Notes under the pieces: model-generated
Databases searched by the model: none
Seen by the model: the letters and a program-made list of their open reading frames with translations, nothing else
What the model was told of the DNA's origin: nothing
Source of the DNA: JAWLHA01 sp041690535
GTDB taxonomy: Bacteria > Pseudomonadota > Gammaproteobacteria > Thiohalomonadales > Thiohalomonadaceae
Assembly: GCA_041690535.1 (NCBI GenBank)
Contig: JAWLHA010000053.1
Coordinates: 1-30,876 of the forward strand
DNA length: 30,876 nt
Reading direction: 5' to 3'
Part shown: positions 1 to 8,100 of the stretch, in pieces
How positions within the stretch are numbered: position 1 is the stretch's first letter
Layout: each line of letters starts with the position of its first letter
Translations under genes and position numbers: made by a program

Positions 1-18
1 GTACGCTCGACGGCCGCC

Positions 19-84
19 TCCATGCGGCCGACGACCTGCTTTCAAGGACTTACGCCGCTCTTGGGTGAGTATGCGTTCACCCTG
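19..84 (+). repeat. Short dispersed repeat, copy A
   Basis: This 66-bp stretch matches 456-520 at most positions. It ends in GTGAGTATGCGTTCACCCTG, the same right end found in the elements near 1580, 16553 and 20117. Its left end cannot be judged because the window starts here. It is probably a member of the miniature element family best seen at 16484-16553. Confidence 0.65.
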
Positions 85-278
85 GGGTGAGAGGCTGGTA
101 CTGGGAAGTGCTTTTCGGAAATGGAGGCGGATTGGGCTGCATCCACAAGGGGGACCGAGTAGTTACCCAGAGTTATTCCTCAGAGGTTCGGTGTGCTGCC
201 CCTTCGCGAAACATGATTCCGGGGTCGACAAGGGCTAGGCTCACACGCAGGAGGCGGTCCGCAAGGGAGGTGCTGGAC

Positions 279-407
279 GTGAGATTGAAGGCACTCAAGG
301 AACAGGTCATGGTGATCACCGGCGCATCCAGCGGGATCGGTTTGGTGACGGCCAGGGAGGCCGCGGCGGCCGGGGCGCGCGTCGTCCTCGCTTCGCGCAA
401 TAAACCC
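279..407 (+). pseudogene. 5' remnant of a short-chain dehydrogenase/reductase gene
   Basis: The translation from a GTG at 279 gives about 42 residues of a classical SDR N-terminus. They include the cofactor-binding TGASSGIG motif, the following helix, and the second Rossmann strand ending in VVLASRN. An AGGGAGGT ribosome-binding site lies just upstream (264-271), so this looks like a genuine former start. After about codon 42 the similarity stops, and the catalytic Tyr-x3-Lys part is absent. The sequence then runs into repeat copy B at 456. Family SDRs are usually about 250 residues, so roughly five sixths of the gene is missing. The loss is likely due to insertion or recombination at the repeats. 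The call is firm as an SDR fragment; its original substrate cannot be told. Confidence 0.75.
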
Positions 408-455
408 GTGCTGGGCATCCTGCCCTCCCGCGGTATGAGTGCGTCCTTGCACCAA

Positions 456-520
456 TCCATGCGGCCGACGGCCTGCTATCAAGGGCTTTATCGCTCTTGG
501 GTAAGTGTGCGTTTACCCTG
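456..520 (+). repeat. Short dispersed repeat, copy B
   Basis: This is the second copy of the repeat at 19-84. It shares the opening TCCATGCGGCCGACG and ends GTGCGTTTACCCTG. It lies shortly after the point where the SDR gene fragment loses similarity, so it may mark the breakpoint. Confidence 0.65.
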
Positions 521-610
521 TGCAGACAGGAGGTGTGTCGGGGACTTCCCCCGGGTTTCCGGTAATATCCAGGGAACTATTCAGCCGTTCCACCTACCCC
601 ATGCCCTCTC

Positions 611-686
611 CCCTGTAGGAGCCCAGCCTTCGGGGCGATTGCTTCAGTGCCCCGGCAATCGCCCCGAAGGCTGGGCTCCTACAGGG
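611..686. repeat. Perfect 32-bp inverted repeat (REP-like hairpin)
   Basis: Positions 611-642 and 655-686 are exact reverse complements separated by 12 nt. The outer end is CCCTGTAGGAGCCCAGCC. The CCTGTAGGAGC-type palindrome is a known dispersed intergenic repeat style in Gammaproteobacteria. It sits downstream of the 745-1416 gene's stop on the minus strand and could act as a transcript-end hairpin for it, but there is no T-tract. Confidence 0.8.
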
Positions 687-744
687 TGTGGCGCTCGGAC
701 GGTCAGGGCTGAATAGTTGCATATCCAGCCGCTTGCAGCGCGGA

Positions 745-1416
745 TCACTCCCTGCTGATATTCGCTTCCTCCACAAGCAGGTCATAGCGATAGCCGTACC
801 CGAAGTCCCTGTCGATGGCGACTTTCCCGTTTACCAGCACAACGTCGCCAACCGCTGCGGTGCCCTCGGTCGTGGCGATCAGGTCGTCGGCGCTGTTGTC
901 CCGGATGTGGAGCCAGGTCTTCCCCATGATGCCTCCAAGGACCTTCGTGACTTGGCCGCGCACCGATACCTGCCGGCCCGCCAGAGCCTCTTTGTCGGCG
1001 ATGATTTCGGCGATTGTCAGGCCGCCTTCGGCCTTGGCCATGGTCGGCAGCGGTGTGTCGAGATCTGTTTTTTTATCACAGTGGGCAAGCGCGGCGGGAT
1101 CAGCTTCGCCGCCGGTGAAGCTGGTGACGAAGTAGAGCATGGGAAAGTCGCGATTCAGGCTCTTGCTGTGGAAATTGGGCATGCCCATTCCGTCGTCGAT
1201 GGTGACACTTGCCCCTTTGTCGAGCCGCGTTTGTGGACCGGCGGCCCAGATGGTCCTGTCGGCGGTCTCGACTTGGGCGTAGGTGTAACCGCCGGACTCC
1301 AGCGTATCGATGACAGTGCCCGACATCGAGGCAGCTTGGGCCGGTAACGCGCTGATACCGAGGCATAGCGCCGAGCCAAGTGCGAGGGTCGGCAGCCGGG
1401 ATGGGATCCCCTTCAT
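745..1416 (-). CDS. Periplasmic NrfJ-like plus OB-fold protein
   Basis: The product has 223 residues. The start at 1416 is chosen because AAAGGAGA precedes it and a clean signal peptide follows (about residues 1-29, ending AQA-AS). Residues 31-75 carry the pattern GTVIDTLESGGYTYAQVE and IWAAGP, typical of the small NrfJ-like domain of periplasmic proteins. Residues 148-217 form an OB-fold-type strand set (VRGQVTKV, WLHIRD, VLVNGKVAIDRDFGYGYRY). Between them is a linker with one Cys (113). The family is seen near cytochrome and metal-stress genes, but its biochemical role is unsettled. The neighbours here are unrelated, so it appears to be a single gene. The upstream leader contains a pyrimidine-rich stretch and, about 100 bp away, a miniature element (1518-1580). 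Confidence 0.7.
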   Translation of the reverse strand: MKGIPSRLPTLALGSALCLGISALPAQAASMSGTVIDTLESGGYTYAQVETADRTIWAAGPQTRLDKGASVTIDDGMGMPNFHSKSLNRDFPMLYFVTSFTGGEADPAALAHCDKKTDLDTPLPTMAKAEGGLTIAEIIADKEALAGRQVSVRGQVTKVLGGIMGKTWLHIRDNSADDLIATTEGTAAVGDVVLVNGKVAIDRDFGYGYRYDLLVEEANISRE

Positions 1417-1503
1417 CGTTTCTCCTTTGTTGGTTTTGGTTTTCTTGGTTTTCTTGTTTACTTTTCCAGTTTGCACCAGGGCGGCCTGGATCAGCGGGTG
1501 GAC

Positions 1504-1594
1504 GGGACTGCACCCGGGTAAACGCATCCTCCGAACTCGGCTTACGCTGCGCTAACCACCACGGAGGATGCGTTTACCCTGGGACTGCGCCCGG
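1504..1594. mobile_element. 63-bp miniature inverted-repeat element with 14-bp flanking duplication
   Basis: An 18-bp inverted repeat (1516-1533 and 1562-1579; GGGTAAACGCATCCTCCG and its complement) encloses a GCTTACGCTGCGCTAACC core. The same 14-mer flanks it with one mismatch: GGGACTGCACCCGG at 1504-1517 and GGGACTGCGCCCGG at 1581-1594. This is the layout of an insertion with a target-site duplication. No coding capacity is present, so it would need a transposase acting in trans. The rest of the stretch up to 1805 shows nothing recognisable. Confidence 0.65.
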
Positions 1595-1805
1595 AAAAGG
1601 GAGTTAAGGTGCCATAAACGGGGAAGATAGCCAATGGATATCAGGGATTGTTGACCCACGGCGGTGATTTTTCCTTGGGGGCGAGGTCTGTGCACAGGGG
1701 AACTGTTTTTCCCATTGCCGTTGGCCTCGGTGAAATTCGTGGCCAACACGCGGCCCCTGCATGGCAGAGGATCTTAGGTCGGGCAATGAGTCTCTTGAGT
1801 CACTT

Positions 1806-2771
1806 TTACACGCCCCAAGCGGTTCGCGCCGGCAGTTCGTGACCAAAAATCAGTTCGACCTGGGGGTAGGCCTGCTTGAACGCTTGCAGCTTCTCCAGTG
1901 AGGCGACCGCTTCTGCGTTGTCTTCTTCTCCCATCCCTACGGGTGCCAGCCCGTGGTCAAAGGCCCAGCCGAAGTGACAGGCATCCCCAATCAGGAGCTT
2001 TGGACCGCTCATGGCGTTGACTAAATACGACACATGATCGGGGGTGTGGCCGGCCGTGGAGACGGCCCAAAGGGATCCATCGCCAAGGAGGTCCAGGGCC
2101 TGCCCCAACGGCGGCATGGGCTGGCCTTGAGAGAAGTCGAACGTCTGCAAGCGGGCCCCGCGCAGGTGATTGCCCACTGTTGCACGGCTCAGAAAGGTGT
2201 TCTCGCCAATGGCGAACACGAAAGACAGACCGGGGAGGGCGGAAATCCCGGCGGTGTGGTCCGGGTGCAGGTGTGTCAGGAACACGGTGTGCGGATTCGC
2301 CCCTGAGCGCGCAAGCCATGCGGCGATGTCCTGCCCCTCGGCCACGCTGTTCTTGATGTTCATCAGCCGATTGAGGAGCCGCATCAATCGGCCGTAGTTA
2401 CCATCAATGCCTTGCGAGAAACTCTGGTCGAAGCCGGTGTCGATGAGAAATTCACCGCGCTGTCCGTGGCGAAGCCAATGGACCAGTACCGGAATCGGTG
2501 CCATCGGCTCCGGCATTGCCTTGGCCCCGGGTCGCCCTTCAAACAGCATGCGCCGGTCCATGTGAACGCTTCCCGCCTGCCAAGTCTGCAGCCCAATGGG
2601 CGCAGGCGCTGCAAAGACCTCTTCCCAGCTATGGAACTTTGAAGCTGAGATCGGGTAAGGGGTCGAGGACAACGGTGCCCATGCATCTTCGAACAGCCAG
2701 AAGGCGGATAGCGCGAGCACGAGCGCGGCGGTGCCGATCCCCATCAAGAGGTGCTTCTTGCGTTTGTCCAT
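1806..2771 (-). CDS. Membrane-anchored metallo-beta-lactamase-fold hydrolase
   Basis: The product has 321 residues. Residues 8-28 are a hydrophobic signal anchor after a basic start (MDKRKK), placing the domain in the periplasm. The zinc site is complete: H167-x-H169-x-D171-H172, H242 (in AGHTPDH), D263 (in IGDACH) and H311 (in FGHELP). The layout is that of the lactonase-like branch of the superfamily (acyl-homoserine lactonases and relatives), with an early LIDTGFD strand. The sequence cannot tell a lactone from another ester or amide substrate. There is no strong ribosome-binding site at 2771; a Met at residue 10 is an alternative but would remove the basic residues. It is a single gene, divergent from the DUF2845 gene at 3065. 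Confidence 0.85.
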   Translation of the reverse strand: MDKRKKHLLMGIGTAALVLALSAFWLFEDAWAPLSSTPYPISASKFHSWEEVFAAPAPIGLQTWQAGSVHMDRRMLFEGRPGAKAMPEPMAPIPVLVHWLRHGQRGEFLIDTGFDQSFSQGIDGNYGRLMRLLNRLMNIKNSVAEGQDIAAWLARSGANPHTVFLTHLHPDHTAGISALPGLSFVFAIGENTFLSRATVGNHLRGARLQTFDFSQGQPMPPLGQALDLLGDGSLWAVSTAGHTPDHVSYLVNAMSGPKLLIGDACHFGWAFDHGLAPVGMGEEDNAEAVASLEKLQAFKQAYPQVELIFGHELPARTAWGV

Positions 2772-2940
2772 TTCGCGCCCACAACGAAATCCCCGAAATT
2801 GAGGGCGGCAAGTCTAACAAGGCGCGAGAACGACGTACAATTCACCTCCCGTCCGGTAGACGGTAGCGGGGTTCGGAAGAGCTACAGGTCCGCCTCTGGT
2901 GCCCTCAAAACTCCCCCGGCAAGGTAGGTAGGTTCCCTTG

Positions 2941-2970
2941 TTGACACGCTCAAGGCCTCGCGAGTAGTGT
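2941..2970 (+). promoter_or_regulatory. Possible sigma-70 promoter for the DUF2845 gene
   Basis: TTGACA (2941-2946) is a perfect -35 box and is followed after 18 bp by TAGTGT, a weak -10 box. It would give a leader of roughly 90 nt before the ATG at 3065. Only the -35 is convincing. Confidence 0.35.
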
Positions 2971-3064
2971 CGGAAAACACCCGATCCATCGGGGCGGATC
3001 GCAAGGAAAAGGACTGTGCGGCGAGGGATGCCTTCCCTTCCCCGGGCTTCAGGAGAGCTTCATC

Positions 3065-3658
3065 ATGACTCAACATCGATGGATTGCTGTTGTGCTCACC
3101 CTTGTTGGCGCCGCAGTCAGTCAGAGCGCCTTCGCATTCCGCTGTGATGGTGGCCTGGTGACGGAAGGTGATTCCAAGGTTTCGGTACGTGCCAAATGTG
3201 GCATTCCGACCTGGACCGATATCTGGAGAGAGGAAACCATCGAGCTGCCGGATACCGATTTCGAGCGGAGCCTCGTTCGCATCAATGAGCGCTGGGTCTA
3301 CAACCCCGGTCCCACGAAGCTTCTCCGTATCGTTACGTTCAGGGACGGCCGCGTGTCAGCGATAGAGACCGGCGGCCGGGGTTTCTCCGCCATCCCCGGC
3401 ACACGGCGTTGCGATGTCAACAGTTTCGCTCTTGGTGTCACCTCGGCGGAGGTCGCGGCCAAGTGCGGCGAACCTGATTCGGTAGAACGACGCTACGAAA
3501 CGATCTCCGAGCGTATTCCCGGAGGCAGAAGAAAGGTGTCAGTGTCCATCGAAGAGTGGACATTCAACCTGGGACCTTCCCGCTTCATACGCATGCTGAC
3601 GTTTCGTAATGGGGAGTTGATTGAAACGAAAACCGGCGAGCGGGGTTTTCCTCATTAG
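3065..3658 (+). CDS. Periplasmic tandem DUF2845 protein
   Basis: The product has 197 residues. An AGGAGAG site precedes the ATG, and residues 1-24 are a signal peptide ending SAFA. The mature part has two similar units, each beginning with a Cys pair: FRCDGGLVTEGDS...AKCGIP (C27, C45) and RRCDVNSFALGVT...AKCGEP (C116, C134). Each ends with a strand pattern that includes NPGPTKLLRIVTFRDGRV or NLGPSRFIRMLTFRNGEL. This repeated C-x17-C unit with the CGxP motif is the DUF2845 domain, common in gammaproteobacterial exported proteins and of unknown function. The cysteines are probably disulfide-bonded in the periplasm. It appears monocistronic, with no recognisable terminator after it. Confidence 0.8.
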   Translation: MTQHRWIAVVLTLVGAAVSQSAFAFRCDGGLVTEGDSKVSVRAKCGIPTWTDIWREETIELPDTDFERSLVRINERWVYNPGPTKLLRIVTFRDGRVSAIETGGRGFSAIPGTRRCDVNSFALGVTSAEVAAKCGEPDSVERRYETISERIPGGRRKVSVSIEEWTFNLGPSRFIRMLTFRNGELIETKTGERGFPH

Positions 3659-3872
3659 CTACCTACCAGAGGGCCCTCCGGCACGGCTGTCGACCAAATG
3701 GTTGCGCTCGTATGGGCAGGCCGCCGCATCCAAGTCAATTTGGGGCTGAGGATTCGGTGGGGAAGTTGCCGCTGGATCTGTCCAGCAGGCGCCATTTCGG
3801 GTAACTTGTGCGCGCGCGGGTGCCGTGGTTCGAGGTTCTAAAAGGAGTTGTCACCAAATGCAGGAGAACGTC

Positions 3873-4355
3873 ATGTCTTACGTCAGAGGCTTTGTCGGGA
3901 GCGGAGTGCTGGGCCTGGCCATTCTGGCCACCACCAGCTGCACAGAGGTCACCACCGAGGTTGAGCCGACACTCACCAGCCTTTGGGAGAACGGGCTCAA
4001 CAGCTGCTACTTGAACTGTCACTCGCCCACAGGGGACGGCCATCTGGAGCTCGGTCCTGACCTCTCCACCAAACAGAAGTTCTACACCAATCTGGTCAAC
4101 AAGACGGCGGCGGTCGATTACCCGGTGTGGACCACATGGCGCACCGGCAGTTGTAATGATGTGCGCTTCATCTCCCCGGGGAGTGCCGCCAACTCGACGC
4201 TGGTGGGCAGCCTCAATCAGCAGTATGCCGATAACATCGCCGCCAGTGGCTGCGTCATGACCTACAGCATTCACTCCAATCTCAAGGTCGCGGTGAGCCA
4301 GGAAGTCTTCGACGCCCTGGTCACCTGGATCAACGACGGGGCCAAGAACAACTGA
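3873..4355 (+). CDS. Cytochrome-c-like lipoprotein with C-x3-C-H motif
   Basis: The product has 160 residues from the ATG at 3873, which has AGGAG 6 nt upstream. An in-frame ATG at 3858 with AAAGGAG is nearly as good and adds five residues. A hydrophobic leader ends in ATTSC, so C23 is probably lipidated, though the lipobox is imperfect. The heme-type motif is C45-Y-L-N-C49-H50, one residue longer between the cysteines than the canonical C-x2-C-H. It is followed by GPDLSTKQKFYTNLV, by C94, by SPGSAANSTLVGSL, and by C127-x-M129, then a terminal helix VFDALVTWINDGA. That order resembles a family of exported c-type-cytochrome-like proteins in which a late Met-containing loop precedes a WIxxGA helix. 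Heme attachment is uncertain because of the spacing. The stop lies 19 bp before the AsmA-like gene, so co-transcription is possible. Confidence 0.7.
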   Translation: MSYVRGFVGSGVLGLAILATTSCTEVTTEVEPTLTSLWENGLNSCYLNCHSPTGDGHLELGPDLSTKQKFYTNLVNKTAAVDYPVWTTWRTGSCNDVRFISPGSAANSTLVGSLNQQYADNIAASGCVMTYSIHSNLKVAVSQEVFDALVTWINDGAKNN

Positions 4356-4374
4356 GATCGCCCGCGGGTAGCGC

Positions 4375-7300
4375 GTGAACCGGCGCAGACTCCTCAAGTG
4401 GGCCGCAATGGGCGGGGTCGGGATTGTGACTCTGGCCTTGCTGGCCGTCGCCGCCCTCTACTTCCTCCTTCGCTCATCATGGGTGGAAAGCCGCCTCGTT
4501 CCGTGGCTGGATGAGGCGCTTCGCCCCCACGGGGTCGCCCTTCAGGTGGCCTCGGCGCGGGTGGACCTCCTCCATGGGGCGTGGCTGGAGGACCTCCACC
4601 TCCAGTGGCGCGATGAGGCACTGGGCGAGATGCAGCTGCATCTCCACAAACTCGATCTCTCGTTCAACCCGTGGGCGCTGCTCGACGGGGAGCTTCACCT
4701 CTCCCGACTGGCGCTCACGGGGCTGCGCGCGGACGGGAGGCTCAAGCATCTGCCCGCTGCCTCGGGGAGCGAGGCGGTGGACCAGGAGGCGGCCGGTCTC
4801 GACCTGAAGGAAATCGAGGCGCTCCTGCGCCACCCCCCTTTCAGCGTGCGCATCGATCGGGTCGCCCTCGAGGACGCCCGCCTCGACTTGCATTTCCAGG
4901 CGGATGAGCAGCGCATCCGTTATCGCACCGCCCTCGGGTACGAGGGGGGACTCCTCTGGCGGCCCGGCCATTTGCGCCTGCGCTCCCGCGCCGAGCTCGG
5001 GGGCGAGGAGAACCGATTAACCCTGGATCTCCCGGGCGAACGGCCGCTGAGGGCGAGCGCTCGCTCGGCGCTCCAGGCGGACCTCGAGGTCCAGCTCACG
5101 GAGGAGGGTGACGGCTGGAGGCTGGTGCTTGAGCCGTTGGGGCTGGATCTGACGGCGGCGGATGTCCTGCTCACCGGAGCCGGAGCCGAAGACGAGGGAC
5201 AGAGGCTCACGCTCGATTCACTGAACGTGGTGCTTTCGGCCCACAGCCGCGGGGCGGAGCGGCAAGGGGAGCTGGCGGGGCTCTTTCCCCTGCCCGTGGA
5301 GGTGGCCGCCAGTGTCGCGCTGGGCGGCCTGCGGGGTGAGATTGCCGGCGCGGAGCAGTTCCGGATGGAGGCCGAGCAGCGTACCGATGTGGCGCTCCGC
5401 GCCCGCATCGATCCGTTCGCGCAGCGTGTGGAGGCGTTTGAACTGAGTGCTGAACAGCAGCTTAGCCTGCCGAGCCTCCACCTGGCGGGCAGTGGGCAGT
5501 CGTTCAGCCTGGAGACAAGCGAAATTACCGCGAAGCTTCAGGCTCAGTCGCAGCCGGGCTCGTATCCCCGGCAGCTGCCCCCGTTCACCTTCACAGCCGA
5601 ACTCGGTGCCGGGGCGCAGGGGGTGACAACAGTGCGGCAGGAGGCGCGTGCCCCACGGACCACACTGCAGCTTGCCCCTCGCTACCACCTGAAACTCGAT
5701 GGTGCCCTCGCGTCACTGGAGCAGTGGCGCTCGGCCCTGTCGGCCCGTCTTGAGCAGCAGTTGGTGATCGCCGGCCTGGAGCTGGAGCAGCACGGGCCAG
5801 GGGCACCGGAACGGGTGCGTGTGGCCGAGCAAACCCTCGAACTGAAGGGGCACCTGGAGGCGGGCCGCGCCGAACTCAATGGCGACTGGCGGTTGGCGGG
5901 GGTGGAGGTGCCCGGCGGCAAGCGCCCGCTTGATATGCAGCATGCGATGAGGCTGCGTACGGGGCTTGAACTGACCGATCCCCAGCTGTCGCTGGCGCTG
6001 GGGTTGGATGGGCTGAAACTGCTTGATCTGGAGCTCTCCGGCCAGGACAACGCCGGCGCGTTCGCCCTCGATCAGAGGCTGGCGCTTGATCTGCCCCAGC
6101 GCCTGGCCGCCTACCACAGTGCGGCTGCCGTACTCGAGCTCCTGGGGGACCAGCGCGTTACGGTGGCGGGAGAGGCAACCGTCGCCCACGGTGCCGAGCG
6201 GTTGGCGCAGGCCCAGGTCGACACGGCGCCAGAGTGGGCGGTGGAAGGGCATTGGCGAGCGGAGGTCGTTCAGGGGGCTGCGCCGCGCAGAGCTGACGGC
6301 CTGCGCCTCCAGGGCCCGGCCCGTATTGAACTTGGTTTTGAAAAGGGCGAGCGTTATGCGGTGGATGTGGCGCTGAATGCCGGCGGCCTCCATGTGGCGC
6401 CGTTGCGGCAATCCTTGCCCCTCGCCGCCCGCCTGCAAGGACGCTTCGATGGCGAGCTGCGGGCCGTGGACGCCCGCGGGGAGGTGCACCTCGCGGGTGA
6501 AGAGGCATTGCGCTTCCGCCTGGGGCTCGTGAATGACCCCGGGCGCGCGGTCCTGAACAGCCATTGGGCGCTGCGGGGCGAGCCCGCCTGGCAGCGCTAT
6601 CTGGCGGAGCTGGCCCCCCTCGATGCGGTGGGGAGCGTCGCTCTCGACACGGCTGTGCAGGCGACTCTGTTGCACCCGGCGGAGAGCGTAGTCGCCGTCG
6701 ACCCAGTGGCCATGCAGGATCGGCTTCGCCTCGACGCGACTTTGAACGGGAGTCTGGCCCAGCGGGCGGCGGGGGAGGGGGCACTGGCAACACTGACGGA
6801 GCCGTTGGGCTTCAAGCAGCGACTGCGTTGGTCCGCCACCGAAGCCCGGTTGGAAGGCGATCTCCAGCTACCCGCTGCAACATTGATGGACAAGCTGCGC
6901 CTCGGCGGCGTGCAGACCGGGCTGTCGCTCTCGGCCCACAGCGGCATCCAGCCCCGGGTGCTCGCCGCAAAGGTGAAGCTCGCCTCCGAGAGCATCGTGG
7001 CGCTGCACGACGGCGTGCCCATGGAGCTGGTTCATCTGGTTGCGCCGGCGGATCTCAGCCTCGCCATGGAGCTGGACGAAGGGACGGTCCGCATCGATGA
7101 GTTCCAGCTTCTCACCGGCGACCGGCTGCTGGAGCTGGGCCTCATGGGCGATGCGGCCACCGACGGGCGCACCGCGCAGCTGACCGGCACACTGGCGTTT
7201 CGCCCTCGTGATGGTTTGATGAGTGAGCCGCGGGTGGCGGGCCGGGGTCTGCTGCAGCTGCCCTGGCGCTTCACCATGGCGAACGGCGGTCAGGTGAGCC

Positions 7301-8100
7301 TCGACGGCGGGATGCATTTCAGTGATTTCGGGATCACGGTCGATCAGTTCGCCCTCGATGGGCTGGAGGGGAGCCTGCGCCTGCAGGAGGAGCTGGAGCT
7401 GACGCCGGAGGGGACGGTGCGCTTCGGTTATCTGGTGCGTCCCGATGCCTTCCAGCGGGTGGATTTCGAGCGCATCCACCCCTATCTGGACGAGCGCTAT
7501 ACCCTCTCGGCGCAGGCCATCCGGTTCGGAGAGCGACAGGTGGGGCCGATGCTTGCCGATATCCCGGTGCGGCAGAATCTGCTCCGTCTGCAGCGGTTCG
7601 ATCTGGCACTGTTCGGCGGCCACTTGGCGGGTCAGTTCTATCTGGATGTCACACCGGGGGCGTGGCGGGTTGGCCTGTTGAGCCGCGTCAGCAATGTGGA
7701 TCTGCGGGAACTGCTGCCCCCGCCCAGCCCGGGCGCCGCGGACCATGCCCCCGTTAGCGCCCGCCTTGCCGTGGAGATGGATGTGCGGCAGCGGCTGCTG
7801 GAGGGGCGCATCGACCTCACCGACATCACCCGTGCCCAGCTGCTGCAGCTGCTGGAAATCATGGACCCGGACCATCAGGACGAGCAGCTGGCCAGGGTAC
7901 GCAGCGCCCTTGCCCTCGCTCACCCCCAGTGGGTGGCGGTGGAGATGAACCGCGGGCTGATGGACCTCAGGGTGAAGCTGTCGCTGCTTGCCGAGCCGCT
8001 TGCGGTGCGAGGCCTGCCCTTGAGCCCGATCCTCGACCGCTTCGCCGGCGAGGCGCTGCAGAACCTGGAACGTCTTCCCCTGGAGAGGGGAAAAGAGTGA
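4375..8100 (+). CDS. Giant AsmA/YdbH-like envelope protein
   Basis: The product has 1241 residues from a GTG start that places basic residues (MNRRRLLKW) before one inner-membrane segment (about 12-33). The rest is predicted to lie in the periplasm and is rich in beta-strand patterns with regular alternation of hydrophobic and charged residues. This is the profile of AsmA-superfamily bridge-like lipid carriers. The C-terminal part (FGGHLAGQFYLDVTPG, then SNVDLRELLPP, and a final amphipathic LSPILDRFAGEALQNLERLP) matches the family's typical closing domain. E. coli YdbH (879 residues) works with an outer-membrane lipoprotein, YnbE, in phospholipid transport to the outer membrane. Here too a small lipoprotein gene follows. 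The ribosome-binding site is poor. A Met at 4408 is an alternative start but loses the basic residues. Membership of the AsmA-like superfamily is likely; direct orthology to YdbH is an inference from length, topology and gene order. Confidence 0.75.
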   Translation: MNRRRLLKWAAMGGVGIVTLALLAVAALYFLLRSSWVESRLVPWLDEALRPHGVALQVASARVDLLHGAWLEDLHLQWRDEALGEMQLHLHKLDLSFNPWALLDGELHLSRLALTGLRADGRLKHLPAASGSEAVDQEAAGLDLKEIEALLRHPPFSVRIDRVALEDARLDLHFQADEQRIRYRTALGYEGGLLWRPGHLRLRSRAELGGEENRLTLDLPGERPLRASARSALQADLEVQLTEEGDGWRLVLEPLGLDLTAADVLLTGAGAEDEGQRLTLDSLNVVLSAHSRGAERQGELAGLFPLPVEVAASVALGGLRGEIAGAEQFRMEAEQRTDVALRARIDPFAQRVEAFELSAEQQLSLPSLHLAGSGQSFSLETSEITAKLQAQSQPGSYPRQLPPFTFTAELGAGAQGVTTVRQEARAPRTTLQLAPRYHLKLDGALASLEQWRSALSARLEQQLVIAGLELEQHGPGAPERVRVAEQTLELKGHLEAGRAELNGDWRLAGVEVPGGKRPLDMQHAMRLRTGLELTDPQLSLALGLDGLKLLDLELSGQDNAGAFALDQRLALDLPQRLAAYHSAAAVLELLGDQRVTVAGEATVAHGAERLAQAQVDTAPEWAVEGHWRAEVVQGAAPRRADGLRLQGPARIELGFEKGERYAVDVALNAGGLHVAPLRQSLPLAARLQGRFDGELRAVDARGEVHLAGEEALRFRLGLVNDPGRAVLNSHWALRGEPAWQRYLAELAPLDAVGSVALDTAVQATLLHPAESVVAVDPVAMQDRLRLDATLNGSLAQRAAGEGALATLTEPLGFKQRLRWSATEARLEGDLQLPAATLMDKLRLGGVQTGLSLSAHSGIQPRVLAAKVKLASESIVALHDGVPMELVHLVAPADLSLAMELDEGTVRIDEFQLLTGDRLLELGLMGDAATDGRTAQLTGTLAFRPRDGLMSEPRVAGRGLLQLPWRFTMANGGQVSLDGGMHFSDFGITVDQFALDGLEGSLRLQEELELTPEGTVRFGYLVRPDAFQRVDFERIHPYLDERYTLSAQAIRFGERQVGPMLADIPVRQNLLRLQRFDLALFGGHLAGQFYLDVTPGAWRVGLLSRVSNVDLRELLPPPSPGAADHAPVSARLAVEMDVRQRLLEGRIDLTDITRAQLLQLLEIMDPDHQDEQLARVRSALALAHPQWVAVEMNRGLMDLRVKLSLLAEPLAVRGLPLSPILDRFAGEALQNLERLPLERGKE

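Larger units (their letters stand above)
1..744. other. Decayed region without an intact gene
   Basis: No intact gene is visible here. The stretch holds two copies of a 65-bp repeat (19-84 and 456-520), the 5' end of a broken short-chain dehydrogenase gene (from 279), and a perfect 32-bp inverted repeat (611-686). That palindrome is nested in an outer 12-bp inverted repeat, AACTATTCAGCC at 575-586 and its complement at 707-718. A fragment at 152-169 (GGGGGACCGAGTAGTTAC) resembles the right end of the miniature element at 12135-12308. The longest open frame across 87-716 runs through all these pieces and is not a credible protein. Confidence 0.7.

Noticed and set aside
87..716. 209-residue open frame
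   Set aside because: It passes through two repeats, an SDR fragment and a palindrome; only codons 65-107 or so resemble a protein family.
2941..3064. Possible riboswitch in the DUF2845 leader
   Set aside because: The 90-nt leader has some pairing potential, but I could match it to no known riboswitch consensus.
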